A stretch of 32,672 bases of DNA from Methanosarcinales archaeon (lineage in GTDB: Archaea; Halobacteriota; Syntropharchaeia; Alkanophagales; Methanospirareceae), in the NCBI GenBank assembly GCA_025464325.1, contig JAODGH010000030.1:1-32672 (forward strand), in the 5' to 3' direction. The translations under genes and the position numbers were made by a program. Each line of letters begins with the position of its first letter. Position 1 is the stretch's first letter. A model generated the notes under the pieces. It was not told where the DNA came from, did no database searches, and worked only from the letters and a program-made list of their open reading frames with translations. Below are positions 7,908-16,800 of the stretch, piece by piece.

Positions 7908-9021
7908 CCTTACCACAGCGTATCAGGTAGAGATTACCGCGATACACCACCTCATTATACTCTTTACGTCCCAGAATACGTTCGATATCCCCCGTGTGGT
8001 ATCCTTTTATCCGTTCTATCTCGGTAGAGGAGTAATTGGTAATGCCCCTGGCAAATTCGATACCACTGGTATCAACGATGCTGACAGTATCACCGGGCAT
8101 AAAACCCCCTTCTACACCTATGATGCCCGATGGTAACAGGCTACTACCCCGGCGCATTAAAGCTTCTTTTGCACCTTCATCCACAATTATCCTGCCCTTT
8201 GGCGGTGCGACAAAGAGAATCCAGCGTGCTCTGTCGTTCATCCTGCCTTTTGGGATGAAACGTGTGCCAACGGACTCACCATCTATGATACGAAGCAGGA
8301 CGTTATCTTTTGCTGCATCTGCGATGACCACGGGAATACCGGCGTTCATCGCGAGCTTTGCCGCTTCTATCTTCGTCTTCATGCCGCCAACGCTCCTGCC
8401 GTTGGACGCAAACCGTTCTATTTCGGGTGTTATCTCGCTGACGACCGGTATGAGTTCCGCCTTCTTACTCTTGCGGGGGTCATGCGTATATAAACCTTCT
8501 GTATCTGTGAGAATAATTAGCAGATTGGCTTCGAGATTGCTTGCTACGAGCGCCGAGAGGTTGTCATTATCACCCACCTTTATCTCTTCCACTGCCGTGG
8601 TATCATTCTCATTTATTATAGGAATCACGCCCGTTTTGAGCAGCGTGAGCAGTGTATTCCTTAGATTGAGATACCGGAGCCGATTGCAGAAATCGTCGTG
8701 TGTCAGCAGTACCTGGGCAATTATCTCACCATAAGCAGAAAAATAGCGATCATACGTGTTCATAAGCACATTCTGCCCAACAGCCGCAGTCGCCTGCAAC
8801 AATTTGACATCACGTGGTCTCTGTTTCAGGTTTAATTTGCTTATACCCGCGCTGATAGCGCCCGAAGAGACCAGTATTACCTCTTTACCACGCCTCTTCA
8901 GTTCCACTACCTCACGCACGAGCTTCTCCACCTTATTTGAATCAAGCCGGTATCGTTCATCCGTCAGGCTTCTCGTGCCCACCTTTACAACAATCCGTCT
9001 GGCTCTTGATATCGTATCCAT
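7843..9021 (-). CDS. proB: Glutamate 5-kinase ProB with C-terminal PUA domain
   Basis: Glutamate 5-kinase carries out the first step of proline synthesis. The amino-acid-kinase domain shows RRIVVKVGTRSLTD, VILVSSGAISAG, ENDTTAVEEIKVGDNDNLSALVA and SNGRSVGGMKTKIEAAK. A PUA domain follows from about residue 275 (GRIIVDEGAKEALMRRGSSLLPSG) and ends near GNLYLI. A tail of about 25 residues then runs inside truA. The ATG at 9021 has GAGG about nine bases upstream; a TTG five codons earlier is less likely. ProA is not present in the window, so the destination of the product is unconfirmed. Confidence 0.93.
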   Translation of the reverse strand: MDTISRARRIVVKVGTRSLTDERYRLDSNKVEKLVREVVELKRRGKEVILVSSGAISAGISKLNLKQRPRDVKLLQATAAVGQNVLMNTYDRYFSAYGEIIAQVLLTHDDFCNRLRYLNLRNTLLTLLKTGVIPIINENDTTAVEEIKVGDNDNLSALVASNLEANLLIILTDTEGLYTHDPRKSKKAELIPVVSEITPEIERFASNGRSVGGMKTKIEAAKLAMNAGIPVVIADAAKDNVLLRIIDGESVGTRFIPKGRMNDRARWILFVAPPKGRIIVDEGAKEALMRRGSSLLPSGIIGVEGGFMPGDTVSIVDTSGIEFARGITNYSSTEIERIKGYHTGDIERILGRKEYNEVVYRGNLYLIRCGKDESSTEDRLSWNKLSRLSNPA

Positions 9022-9062
9022 CCACACATGCCTCAAAAAGCGATTTGGTTTAAAAGAGTATA

Positions 9063-9072
9063 TTTTTTATAG
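9063..9072 (+). promoter_or_regulatory. TATA-like element of the cytochrome-CcmF operon
   Basis: TTTTTTATAG lies 26-35 bases upstream of the ATG at 9098. That is the archaeal TATA-to-start distance and would give a leaderless or nearly leaderless transcript. The spacing supports the ATG at 9098 over the in-frame ATG at 9110. On the opposite strand the same AT-rich gap holds a CTATAAAAAATATA element that could serve proB. Confidence 0.45.
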
Positions 9073-9097
9073 GCTCTATCTACATACTTATAGAATA

Positions 9098-9754
9098 ATG
9101 CATGATAAGATGAAGCTAACCATAGGCTTGTTGCTCATCGTTGTCGCTCTTTGCTTTGGGCTCGTAAATGCGAGTACGGACAATAAGACCGTAGAGGTGA
9201 TACCACCCAATCCTACGGGCTTTATTGGTAAATGGCATCCCGCACCGGAATGTGTGCAATGTCATGTCTCGCTACTTCCTGATAATAGATTGTCCTCAAT
9301 GGTTAGTTCCTGTGTCTGTCATGCGAATGAATACGAGACTGGTAGCTCCATAGATAATAAGAAGATCAGTGCGAAGGCACACGGAATAAAGACCTGTATC
9401 GACTGCCATATAGGTACCGGGGTAATAAAAGGAGAAGAGATCCCGAGCAGGGAGATACATCGCGTTCATGAAAATGTGAGTTGCGAAGGCTGTCATGGAA
9501 CGGCTGAAAAAACTGTGATACCAAAGAGCGCTAATTGCAACTCATGTCATACCGGAGGTGTGCATTCTATCCATGGAAACCGGACAGGTGACTTATGCGT
9601 CGTCTGCCACGGCGCTTTTGGTATAAAGTACAAAGAGGCAGGTTATCAGATGAAGGGGGAGATACCGGTAACGAAGAAAGAGGAGGAGAAGGTATATCCC
9701 ACTATCTTAAATATACTGAAGGCGCTATTCGAGTTCGTAACAGGAGCAGAGTAG
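9098..9754 (+). CDS. Secreted multiheme c-type cytochrome (five CxxCH plus one CxCH)
   Basis: A 218-residue exported protein with a hydrophobic signal (residues 6-25, ending near NAS). Five canonical heme-attachment sites are present: CVQCH (52-56), CIDCH (100-104), CEGCH (129-133), CNSCH (147-151) and CVVCH (167-171). A sixth cluster, CVCH at 72-75, has only one residue between the cysteines and may or may not bind heme. Additional histidines are available as axial ligands. A C-terminal amphipathic stretch (about 200-215) could associate with the membrane. I do not recognise a specific family; an electron-transfer role is inferred. Its stop codon is followed at once by the ATG of the next gene, in a tight operon with ccmF. 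Confidence 0.88.
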   Translation: MHDKMKLTIGLLLIVVALCFGLVNASTDNKTVEVIPPNPTGFIGKWHPAPECVQCHVSLLPDNRLSSMVSSCVCHANEYETGSSIDNKKISAKAHGIKTCIDCHIGTGVIKGEEIPSREIHRVHENVSCEGCHGTAEKTVIPKSANCNSCHTGGVHSIHGNRTGDLCVVCHGAFGIKYKEAGYQMKGEIPVTKKEEEKVYPTILNILKALFEFVTGAE

Positions 9755-10183
9755 ATGAAACTGACTAACATAATTATCATTAGCACACTCGTTGCGGCTG
9801 TATTTGTGGGTATCATCATATACATGCTGCTGGGTATCGGTCATGTACCGGTAATAAAGGTCCAGGCTGTGGTAACTGTAACAGACAATAAACCCACCAT
9901 ACGGATCGTTGAGATGAAACAGGATTTTATGAACGTTTTAGAATGCCCCAGGGGCGATTCAAAAGCGGTCTTTCCGGAAGTTGATGCGAAAGCGATAGTA
10001 AATAGAGCCACGATGAGTTATTGGGCAGCCAGGCATTATCACGGCAACGGTACTTATAACTTCACCATTGGCTTTCCTGAAGGAGCCGAGCCGAAGCCCG
10101 GTGATCGGGTTATGGTAATTGTGCAGGTGGTGGATCGCAGTGGACAACCGATAGCACGAGACGTGAAGGAGCAAGAGGTGTAA
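9755..10183 (+). CDS. Single-span membrane protein with extracytoplasmic beta-type domain, unrecognised
   Basis: A 142-residue protein with one N-terminal membrane segment (residues 5-28) and an extracytoplasmic domain of about 110 residues, rich in valine-alternating strands (VIKVQAVVTVTDNKPTIRIV, DRVMVIVQVVD). One cysteine (LECPRG) and the histidine-containing AARHYHGNG stretch are the only obvious candidate ligands. Gene order (zero gap after the cytochrome, five bases before ccmF) argues for a role in cytochrome maturation or in the same electron-transfer complex. Topology resembles CcmE (single span plus beta barrel), but I see no CcmE signature, so this remains a guess. Confidence 0.7.
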   Translation: MKLTNIIIISTLVAAVFVGIIIYMLLGIGHVPVIKVQAVVTVTDNKPTIRIVEMKQDFMNVLECPRGDSKAVFPEVDAKAIVNRATMSYWAARHYHGNGTYNFTIGFPEGAEPKPGDRVMVIVQVVDRSGQPIARDVKEQEV

Positions 10184-10188
10184 AAAGT

Positions 10189-12108
10189 ATGGAACTGGGA
10201 GAAGTGTTTATAATCACTGCCACCGTTCTGCTATTGTTTGATTTTGTTATCCTGCTCTCAAGAACACGTACGAAACGTGAGATCGAGACCTCGTTCTTTG
10301 TGGCACTGCTTGCATGTGTACTGATCGCAGCGGCATACTTCAGGCTTACCCTTGCGTTCCTTAACGATCTTTTCAGGCTGGCTGAGGTCTACAATTACAG
10401 CTCTTCCGGGCTCGCTATTGCGTATAAGATAGGGGGTCCCTGGATAGGCAGTAGTGGCTCGATGCTATTCATCGCATTCCTGTTTTCTATCGCGTATTTT
10501 CTATATCGTATGCGGATTTTTGGTGATGAGAGCGAATTCCACATAGCATCATGCCGTATACTGGACATCATGTTCATCTCTCTGCTTATCGTCACTTCAT
10601 TGAAGAGCCCATTTGAAGTGCTGCCGGTGACACCGCCCGATGGTGCGGGTCTCAATCCACTGCTCCAAACGTTCTGGGTGCTTGTGCATCCGCCGATAGT
10701 GTTTCTGGGTTATGTATTCGTCTTCTTCGCATGTGCATTCATGCTCGCCGGTATGGAATGTGGGTATCGACGTTTGAATCTCAATATCCTGTACGCCGCA
10801 TGGCTCTTCCTTGCGTTCGGGATAGCACTTGGTGGCTGGTGGTCTTACGAAGTACTGGGCTGGGGCGGTTACTGGGCATGGGACCCCGTAGAGACCGCAT
10901 CCTTACTACCATGGCTTGCACTCTCCGCATACTTCCATCTACCCGGTGGTATGCACCGTAAGGATCTGATGAGAGAGTTCACGCTCATGATCACTTTCTT
11001 CATGGTTATCTTTGCAACCGCACTTACCCGTGGCGGGTTGTTAGAATCGGTTCATGCGTTTGGCAAATCGCCTGTGGGTCCTGTACTGCTTATATTTGCA
11101 ATTGGTATAGTGATTTACTTCTTCTATCTCGCATTCCGGACGGGTAAGCCCATCTATGCTCTGGATGTTGACATCACCTCACTGAGATCCGTCGCCACCT
11201 TCACCGCCTTCTGGTCTTTGATGTTCCTCATGATCATATGTTTCATGGGCGATCTCGCACCGATAATAGGTAGTGCTGTGGTTGGAGCATCAATGACGAC
11301 TACACCGGAGTTTTATAACCTCTGGTGCTATCCATTCACACTCATCTTCGTCGCTGCTCTCGCAGGCTGTAACATCAATATGAAGATGAAACATTACGCA
11401 GTATTGATTCTCCCGGTAGTGATAACGGGCGTAGTTCTCGCAATGCTGCATCTACCAACGCCGAACTGGATGGCTAATTTCGGACTGCCTCTGCTATTTA
11501 CCGCTGGTTTCACCATCGTCTACTATCTCGTATCCGCTTTCCGTACCGGGAGTAGCTGGTATATCTGTGGCAGGTCTTTACTCCATCTCGCGCTGATCAT
11601 CATACTGATAGGTGTATTCATCAGTTCAACCGCGGTGAGTGAGAGCGGGGATATAATTGCAAAGCCCAACTCGGTAGTCAATGCCATAGGTATGAAACTA
11701 AACCTGGACAATTACACGATACAGCCGGGTAAGGGGCACGTCTACGCTCGAAGAACCCAGCATTTCTTCACTCTGCCCGAATATTCGAGTATGGACCTTA
11801 ATGTATCAATTGTCGACGGCTCCAGGGTGTATAACGGTAGCCTGGCAATGTACTATTACACAAATTATGGCATCATGTCAAAGCCTCTGATCATCTCCAC
11901 GGTACGAGGTGACCTGTACGTATTCATGCAACATACGAATTCCAGCTATGATGCGCTATTTTATGCGCTTATGGGCAAAGAGCAGCAGCCAGAAGATTTC
12001 ATTATAAGGGTGAAGCGCGTGCCACTGGTATGGACTGTCTGGCTTGGTGTGATAATGATAGCAATAAGTATGGTAATTCTGATATGTGACGAGTCACGAA
12101 AAAAATAG
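10189..12108 (+). CDS. ccmF: Cytochrome c biogenesis heme lyase component CcmF
   Basis: A 639-residue multi-pass membrane protein of the CcmF/heme-handling family, which ligates heme to apocytochrome c outside the membrane. The tryptophan-rich heme-binding block WGGYWAWDPVETASLLPW lies at about residues 225-242. The flanking conserved histidines are in FWVLVHPPIVFLGY (His167) and TRGGLLESVHAFG (His289). About 14 hydrophobic segments and a soluble domain near the C-terminus (about 500-610) before the last span match CcmF topology. It is the third gene of the cytochrome operon. No ccmA, B, C, E or H is nearby, so the rest of the system must be elsewhere. Confidence 0.92.
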   Translation: MELGEVFIITATVLLLFDFVILLSRTRTKREIETSFFVALLACVLIAAAYFRLTLAFLNDLFRLAEVYNYSSSGLAIAYKIGGPWIGSSGSMLFIAFLFSIAYFLYRMRIFGDESEFHIASCRILDIMFISLLIVTSLKSPFEVLPVTPPDGAGLNPLLQTFWVLVHPPIVFLGYVFVFFACAFMLAGMECGYRRLNLNILYAAWLFLAFGIALGGWWSYEVLGWGGYWAWDPVETASLLPWLALSAYFHLPGGMHRKDLMREFTLMITFFMVIFATALTRGGLLESVHAFGKSPVGPVLLIFAIGIVIYFFYLAFRTGKPIYALDVDITSLRSVATFTAFWSLMFLMIICFMGDLAPIIGSAVVGASMTTTPEFYNLWCYPFTLIFVAALAGCNINMKMKHYAVLILPVVITGVVLAMLHLPTPNWMANFGLPLLFTAGFTIVYYLVSAFRTGSSWYICGRSLLHLALIIILIGVFISSTAVSESGDIIAKPNSVVNAIGMKLNLDNYTIQPGKGHVYARRTQHFFTLPEYSSMDLNVSIVDGSRVYNGSLAMYYYTNYGIMSKPLIISTVRGDLYVFMQHTNSSYDALFYALMGKEQQPEDFIIRVKRVPLVWTVWLGVIMIAISMVILICDESRKK

Positions 12109-12128
12109 GGTAGCCGGAGAAATGGGCT

Positions 12129-12740
12129 TTATGGATGTTTCTCCGGTGGATGGCAGGCTTTGCAGGTCTCTTCCTTCACATCAATATCATGCTCGTTATG
12201 ACATGCCACACATTCACGCTCTTCAAATTCGGGACTCCAGTATCCATGGTATTCGGCAACCTTATGGTCTGTGTGTAAGATTGTACCATGGCACTTAAAA
12301 CAAGAAATATTCGGATCCGAAATTTCCTCTGCTGGTTGCTTCCTGGTACTGTGACATCTCATACAGGCTTCGGTCTTCGTTAGAGACTCAGTCCTGGGTG
12401 GTTCTCGCTCGAGTTTCTCCGCCATATCTTTATAAATCTCATCTAAATCCTTACCCTCACTCAAGCCCACGCTTATACCCTCTATATGGTTTGTCATCTC
12501 CTTTGCATACAGGAATAGCTCCGGTTCCGTAGTTTCATGACACGCATGGCAGTCAATACCGGCATGTGGAGAAGCCTGCATCGAATCATAGAAAGGCTGC
12601 ATCTCATGACAGTTCTTGGCACAGCTCTCAGGCTTGTGCATCTCTTCCATCATCACCGGTATTATCGCTGCAGCACCAGCAACAACGCCAAGTGTAACCA
12701 GGATAACCACCGCAATAATCACCTTCTCACCCTTCTCCAT
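12129..12740 (-). CDS. NapC/NirT-like membrane-anchored multiheme cytochrome c
   Basis: A 203-residue protein with one N-terminal membrane anchor (about 6-30). The block NCHEMQPFYDSMQASPHAG follows, typical of the NapC/NirT/NrfH quinol-dehydrogenase family, whose members pass electrons from membrane quinols (here perhaps methanophenazine or menaquinone) to outside partners. Heme sites are one CX3CH (CAKNCH, 40-45) and five CxxCH: CHACH 64, CMRCH 126, CFKCH 147, CVACH 177 and CKACH 193. Six hemes exceed the usual four. The ATG at 12740 has GGGGGG about six bases upstream. It is convergent with ccmF, whose product probably matures it. Confidence 0.9.
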   Translation of the reverse strand: MEKGEKVIIAVVILVTLGVVAGAAAIIPVMMEEMHKPESCAKNCHEMQPFYDSMQASPHAGIDCHACHETTEPELFLYAKEMTNHIEGISVGLSEGKDLDEIYKDMAEKLEREPPRTESLTKTEACMRCHSTRKQPAEEISDPNISCFKCHGTILHTDHKVAEYHGYWSPEFEERECVACHNEHDIDVKEETCKACHPPEKHP

Positions 12741-12774
12741 GTTCAACCCCCCTAACAGCTATATTCACGTCCAT
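12727..12774 (-). CDS. Possible 15-codon upstream ORF in the leader of the NapC-like gene
   Basis: An ATG at 12774 preceded by AGGAG (12783-12787) opens a frame of 15 codons (MDVNIAVRGVEHGEG). It stops at 12727-12729, overlapping the first codons of the cytochrome in another frame. Its ribosome-binding site looks at least as good as many in this window. It could couple or attenuate translation of the cytochrome, or be chance. A TATA-like AAGTTTATATG near 12809-12820 would place both in one leader. Confidence 0.22.
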   Translation of the reverse strand: MDVNIAVRGVEHGEG

Positions 12775-12880
12775 TTCTGTCACTCCTGATTCACGATTCT
12801 CAAAAATAACATATAAACTTTTCGATTTTTTTGCCGCGTTGCACAATTAAGCATTTCCTGTTTACAGGATAGGGATGTGA

Positions 12881-12920
12881 ACTCGCCGTGAAGTATTTTG
12901 AATCCGTCGTGAAATATTTT
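12881..12920 (+). repeat. Direct repeat in the promoter of the AAA+/VWA operon
   Basis: Two 19-base copies, ACTCGCCGTGAAGTATTTT (12881-12899) and ATCCGTCGTGAAATATTTT (12902-12920), match at 15 of 19 positions and are offset by 21 bp, two helical turns. The second copy leads into the probable TATA element (ATATTTTTAT). This placement suits an operator for a protein that binds one face of the helix. A perfect 5-bp hairpin, TCCTG-TTTA-CAGGA, lies just upstream at 12856-12869. No regulator gene is adjacent. Confidence 0.45.
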
Positions 12921-12969
12921 TATCTGTAGCGGTCAAGTTAATTATGTATAGAGTTTGTACTGTAACGAA

Positions 12970-13788
12970 ATGGAATCAAATGCGTACGGTGAGGCAGGCT
13001 TTGAGATAAAGGAGGAGCCGTTTTATCTGCCACAGGGCGACGAGATCGCACTATTTGAGGCAGCATACCGGAATAAACTACCTGTTATGCTTAAGGGACC
13101 CACCGGTAGTGGAAAAACGCGATTGGTGGAGTACATGGCGTGGAAACTGGGTCGACCGCTCTACACAGTGGCATGCCACGAAGATCTGAGCGGTAATGAC
13201 CTGATCGGCAGATATATCATCAAAGGAGACGAGGTGGAATGGATAGATGGTCCGCTTCTGATGGCGATAAAAAACGGCGGTATAGTTTATCTGGATGAGG
13301 TGGTAGAAGCGAGGAAGGACACCGTGGTCGTTATTCATCCGTTAACGGATTACCGGCGATACTTGCTGGTGGAGAAACTGGGCAAGATATTTTATGCGCC
13401 TGATGATTTCATGCTGGTGATAAGTTACAATCCAGGATACCAGAGTGTGTTAAAGGAGCTGAAACAGAGCACGAGACAGAGGTTCGTCAGTATCTCGCTC
13501 GGCTGGCCGGAGGAAGACCTTGAAACACAAATAGTGCAACAGGAGACAGGCATAAATGTAGAAACCGCGAAGAAGCTGGTAAAAGCGGCGAATAAGATAA
13601 GAAATCTTATACATCAGGGGCTCGAAGAGGGTGTTTCGACCAGAGAACTCGTCTATGCCGGTAGACTGCTTATGAGTGGTGTACCGGTCCGTGATGCGTT
13701 ATTCTCGACTGTGATAGAGCCATTAACGCATGATAGCGATCTTAAGAGGAGTATAGAGGAGATACTCAAGAATTATTTCGAGATCTGA
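12970..13788 (+). CDS. MoxR-type AAA+ ATPase of the CbbQ/NirQ/NorQ family
   Basis: A 272-residue AAA+ ATPase. Walker A is GPTGSGKT, then [29 protein letters not shown] (the CbbQ/NorQ block after Walker A), Walker [10 protein letters not shown], sensor [11 protein letters not shown] and arginine-finger region STRQRFV. Family members work with a VWA partner to remodel or activate metalloenzymes such as NO reductase (NorQ/NorD) or Rubisco (CbbQ/CbbO). The ATG at 12970 is taken; a TTG at 12955 is in frame, and no ribosome-binding site decides between them. The VWA partner gene follows after 15 bp. No NO reductase or Rubisco gene is in the window, so the client is unknown. Confidence 0.92.
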   Translation: MESNAYGEAGFEIKEEPFYLPQGDEIALFEAAYRNKLPVMLKGPTGSGKTRLVEYMAWKLGRPLYTVACHEDLSGNDLIGRYIIKGDEVEWIDGPLLMAIKNGGIVYLDEVVEARKDTVVVIHPLTDYRRYLLVEKLGKIFYAPDDFMLVISYNPGYQSVLKELKQSTRQRFVSISLGWPEEDLETQIVQQETGINVETAKKLVKAANKIRNLIHQGLEEGVSTRELVYAGRLLMSGVPVRDALFSTVIEPLTHDSDLKRSIEEILKNYFEI

Positions 13789-13803
13789 ATTAATAAAATA
13801 AAT

Positions 13804-16800
13804 GTGATGAGAGGGGTCGGAAACGGTAGGCGGAAGACCAGAAAGGTTCTCAAGCGGTATTACCCGGGCGATGTGCCCGAGAGTCTGGTGGAGGTACTGT
13901 ATCCGGTCGTTGATCGGGTGGGGTACGATGTTCTGGAGCATATCGTTAACGTTTGTACTCACCTGGACGGTAATAGTGAGCGTACGGTGTTGAATCTACT
14001 CAGGAGTTGTCCGGGACTCATCGATAAATTGCTTCTGAACGGTGATTCGGATATGGTCATGCAAGTTTATACGCTCTGTGGAGAGGTTGCCAGATATAAC
14101 GAGGGAACTGCGATCATGTTGCTCGAGCAGAGTCCAGCACTCGTGGACAGGGTGGGATATGATGGTCTGGAACGAATCGCGCGGTTGAGCAGTCGAATAG
14201 CGGACATAGATGGATTTGTCGCCGCCAGACTGATGAGTCTGAGTCCAGCACTCGTGGACAGGGTGGGATATGATGGTCTGGAACGGATCGCGCAGCTCTG
14301 TACCCGTGTGGGGCGTGACCGCCAATTTATTGCCGCGTTGCTCGAGATGACACCCGAACTGCTGGATAAGCTGGGTCTTGACGTTCTGGAGAAGGTAGCA
14401 GAACTTTGTGGTCGAGTCGTAGAGTACAGTAATAAGACCGCCATCAGGTTGCTTGGTGAGAGCCCGGAATTGATAAGTAGAAACGATTATACGCTTCTGG
14501 AGAAGGTGGTGAACCTGTGTAACAGAATAGCCATGCGTGACGGGTTCGTTGCTGCCCGTGTGCTGGAGATGAGCCCCGGGATTATCGATAGTATGGGGTA
14601 TGATGGTCTGAAGCAACTGGCGGAGCTCTGTGGCGCGATCAACGAGGACGATAATTTTATAGCCGTTAAAGTGCTCGATGAGACCAGGGATATCATTGCG
14701 AAACTCCATAGTGATAAAGACCTTGTCTCTGCGGTATACAACCTTTGTGGACGTATTGCACGGGAATACAACTGGCGAACCGCCGTCAGGTTGCTGGAGA
14801 TGAGTCCCTCACTGACTGAGCAGCTACTCAGGTACGGCGATAAGGCGTACGTGCTGAAGGTTTATGCACTTGCAGAGGCAGTTGGAGAAGATAGCTGGCT
14901 GACGGCGGTGGGATTGCTTGAAGAGAGCCCGAATATCATCGGCAGGGGCGGTTACAGTGGTCTGGAGAAGGTTGCGCACAAAGCTATGGAGATAGCACGT
15001 GCCGAAGGTAGTGAAAAAGCAACCTCTTTTGTCCGTGGTGAGTGTTCCGAATATGCAGATTTCTTCGATTCTATAACTGAAGGTCTTGAGTTGAAGCGGA
15101 TACGACCCGTTCTGGTGCACTATTTGAATGCACTGCTTGGCTACAGAATAGAGATCGTGGGGACAGAAGGTACCACCGGGACCGATGGCGCGCGTATTTT
15201 TCTGCCGGAACGTATAAAGGAGTTTGAGGATGAAGATAAGAATTTCACGCTCTATAAGGTTCTGGCAACGCACGAAGAGGCTCATCTGGAGTACGGCAGT
15301 TTTGATTTCGAACTGATGCGCATCAGGGATGTTGTGGGTGAGCACGAAGGCGACCTGAACGCCTTTTATTCGCTCTTTCCTGAGCCGGCTCTGGCAGAGG
15401 ACCTCATGACTATCCTCGAAGATTACAGGATCAATTCACGACTGAAGGCGGAATATCCGGTTTTGGGGATGCAGATATCGGAAATGAATGCTCATCTGGT
15501 CGCCAGAAGACCCTCGCTGCACGAGTTAGCCAATGATAAACAGAGAGTGGTGGAACTCATAGCCCAGCAGTTGATTGCCGGAACGACAAAGGAGCGGGTA
15601 CCGGTAGCCATGGAGCGAATACTCGAACGGGCGATATCAATAAGCAGTGTCTTAGCCGCACCCGGGGCTGACGTACACGAGACAGCACGGGTCACTACCA
15701 CGTTATATTCGCTGATAGATGAGGCGTATCGAGAACCTTACCGGCATGCGGATTATTTCTCACCGCCTCTGGACCAATCAGAGGTGGAAAAGAATATTGG
15801 TAATTTTGGTAGATCCGCGCGAAAAATCGCTGAAAAGCTTAATGCCGGCATGGATGATGAGGATAAGGGCGGTAATAATTCCAACACACATTCGGAAGAG
15901 AGCATACGGGAGCTACTGGTAGCACTGTATAAGGAGAAGGGCATTAAACCCCGGGAGGTGGAGACACAGGTCGATTCACTCGATGTGAATATGCTGAAAG
16001 ATTACCTGAGCGATCTTGAGACGATAATCACCGATGAGAATGCGCTTACAGCCGGGCGAGACACTTACCTGTACCCGGAATGGGGGATAGATATCAGAGA
16101 TTATCGACCCGACTGGGTGCGAGTACGTGAAGAGACTCTCGAGGGTGAATCTGATTCGTTCTATCACGAGACGATACGGAAATACAGTGGACAGATAAAG
16201 GTGATCAGACGGGAATTCCAGCAGCTTCGACCCGAAGGTCGAGTGAAATTACGCGGTCAGTTCGATGGAGACGATATAGACCTGGATGCCGCGGTACAGT
16301 ACTTCATAGATAAACGCTTAAAACTCTCGCTATCGGAGCGGAATTATCTACGAACCGAGAACAGATCACGGGATATAGCGGTCGCGTTTCTGGTGGACAT
16401 GAGCGGTAGCACAAGCGGGACAACAATCGCATGTGAGAAGGAGGCGCTGATACTGATGTCAGAGGCATTGAAAGAACTGGGCGATGCATTTGCCATTTAT
16501 GGGTTCTCGGGATACGGACGTGACAACGTGGTATTCTATGTGATCAAGGATTTTGAAGAGGCTTACGAGGGGGTACAACACCGGATATCGGCAATTCGCA
16601 GTAACCGATCCACCCGGATTGCGCCCGCGATCAGGCATACAGCGAGTAAATTGAGGAGTCGTGAGGAGCGAACGAAGATAATAATCCTGCTGAGCGACGG
16701 TAAACCGCTGGATCGTGATTATTATGGCAGTTATGCCATTGAAGATACGCGGATGGCGTTGAAAGAGGCACAGAGATATGGCATCAAATCGTTCTGTATC

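Noticed and set aside
8756-9097. In-frame upstream extension of the multiheme cytochrome
   Set aside because: It runs antisense through proB, and a signal peptide and TATA spacing place the true start at 9098.
14131-14285. CRISPR-like repeat
   Set aside because: Only two copies exist, they are in frame within a coding region, and the period equals the protein repeat.
13996-14771. Long minus-strand open frames antisense to the VWA repeats
   Set aside because: They arise from the repetitive, GC-biased codons of the real plus-strand gene; no start signals or family features are seen.
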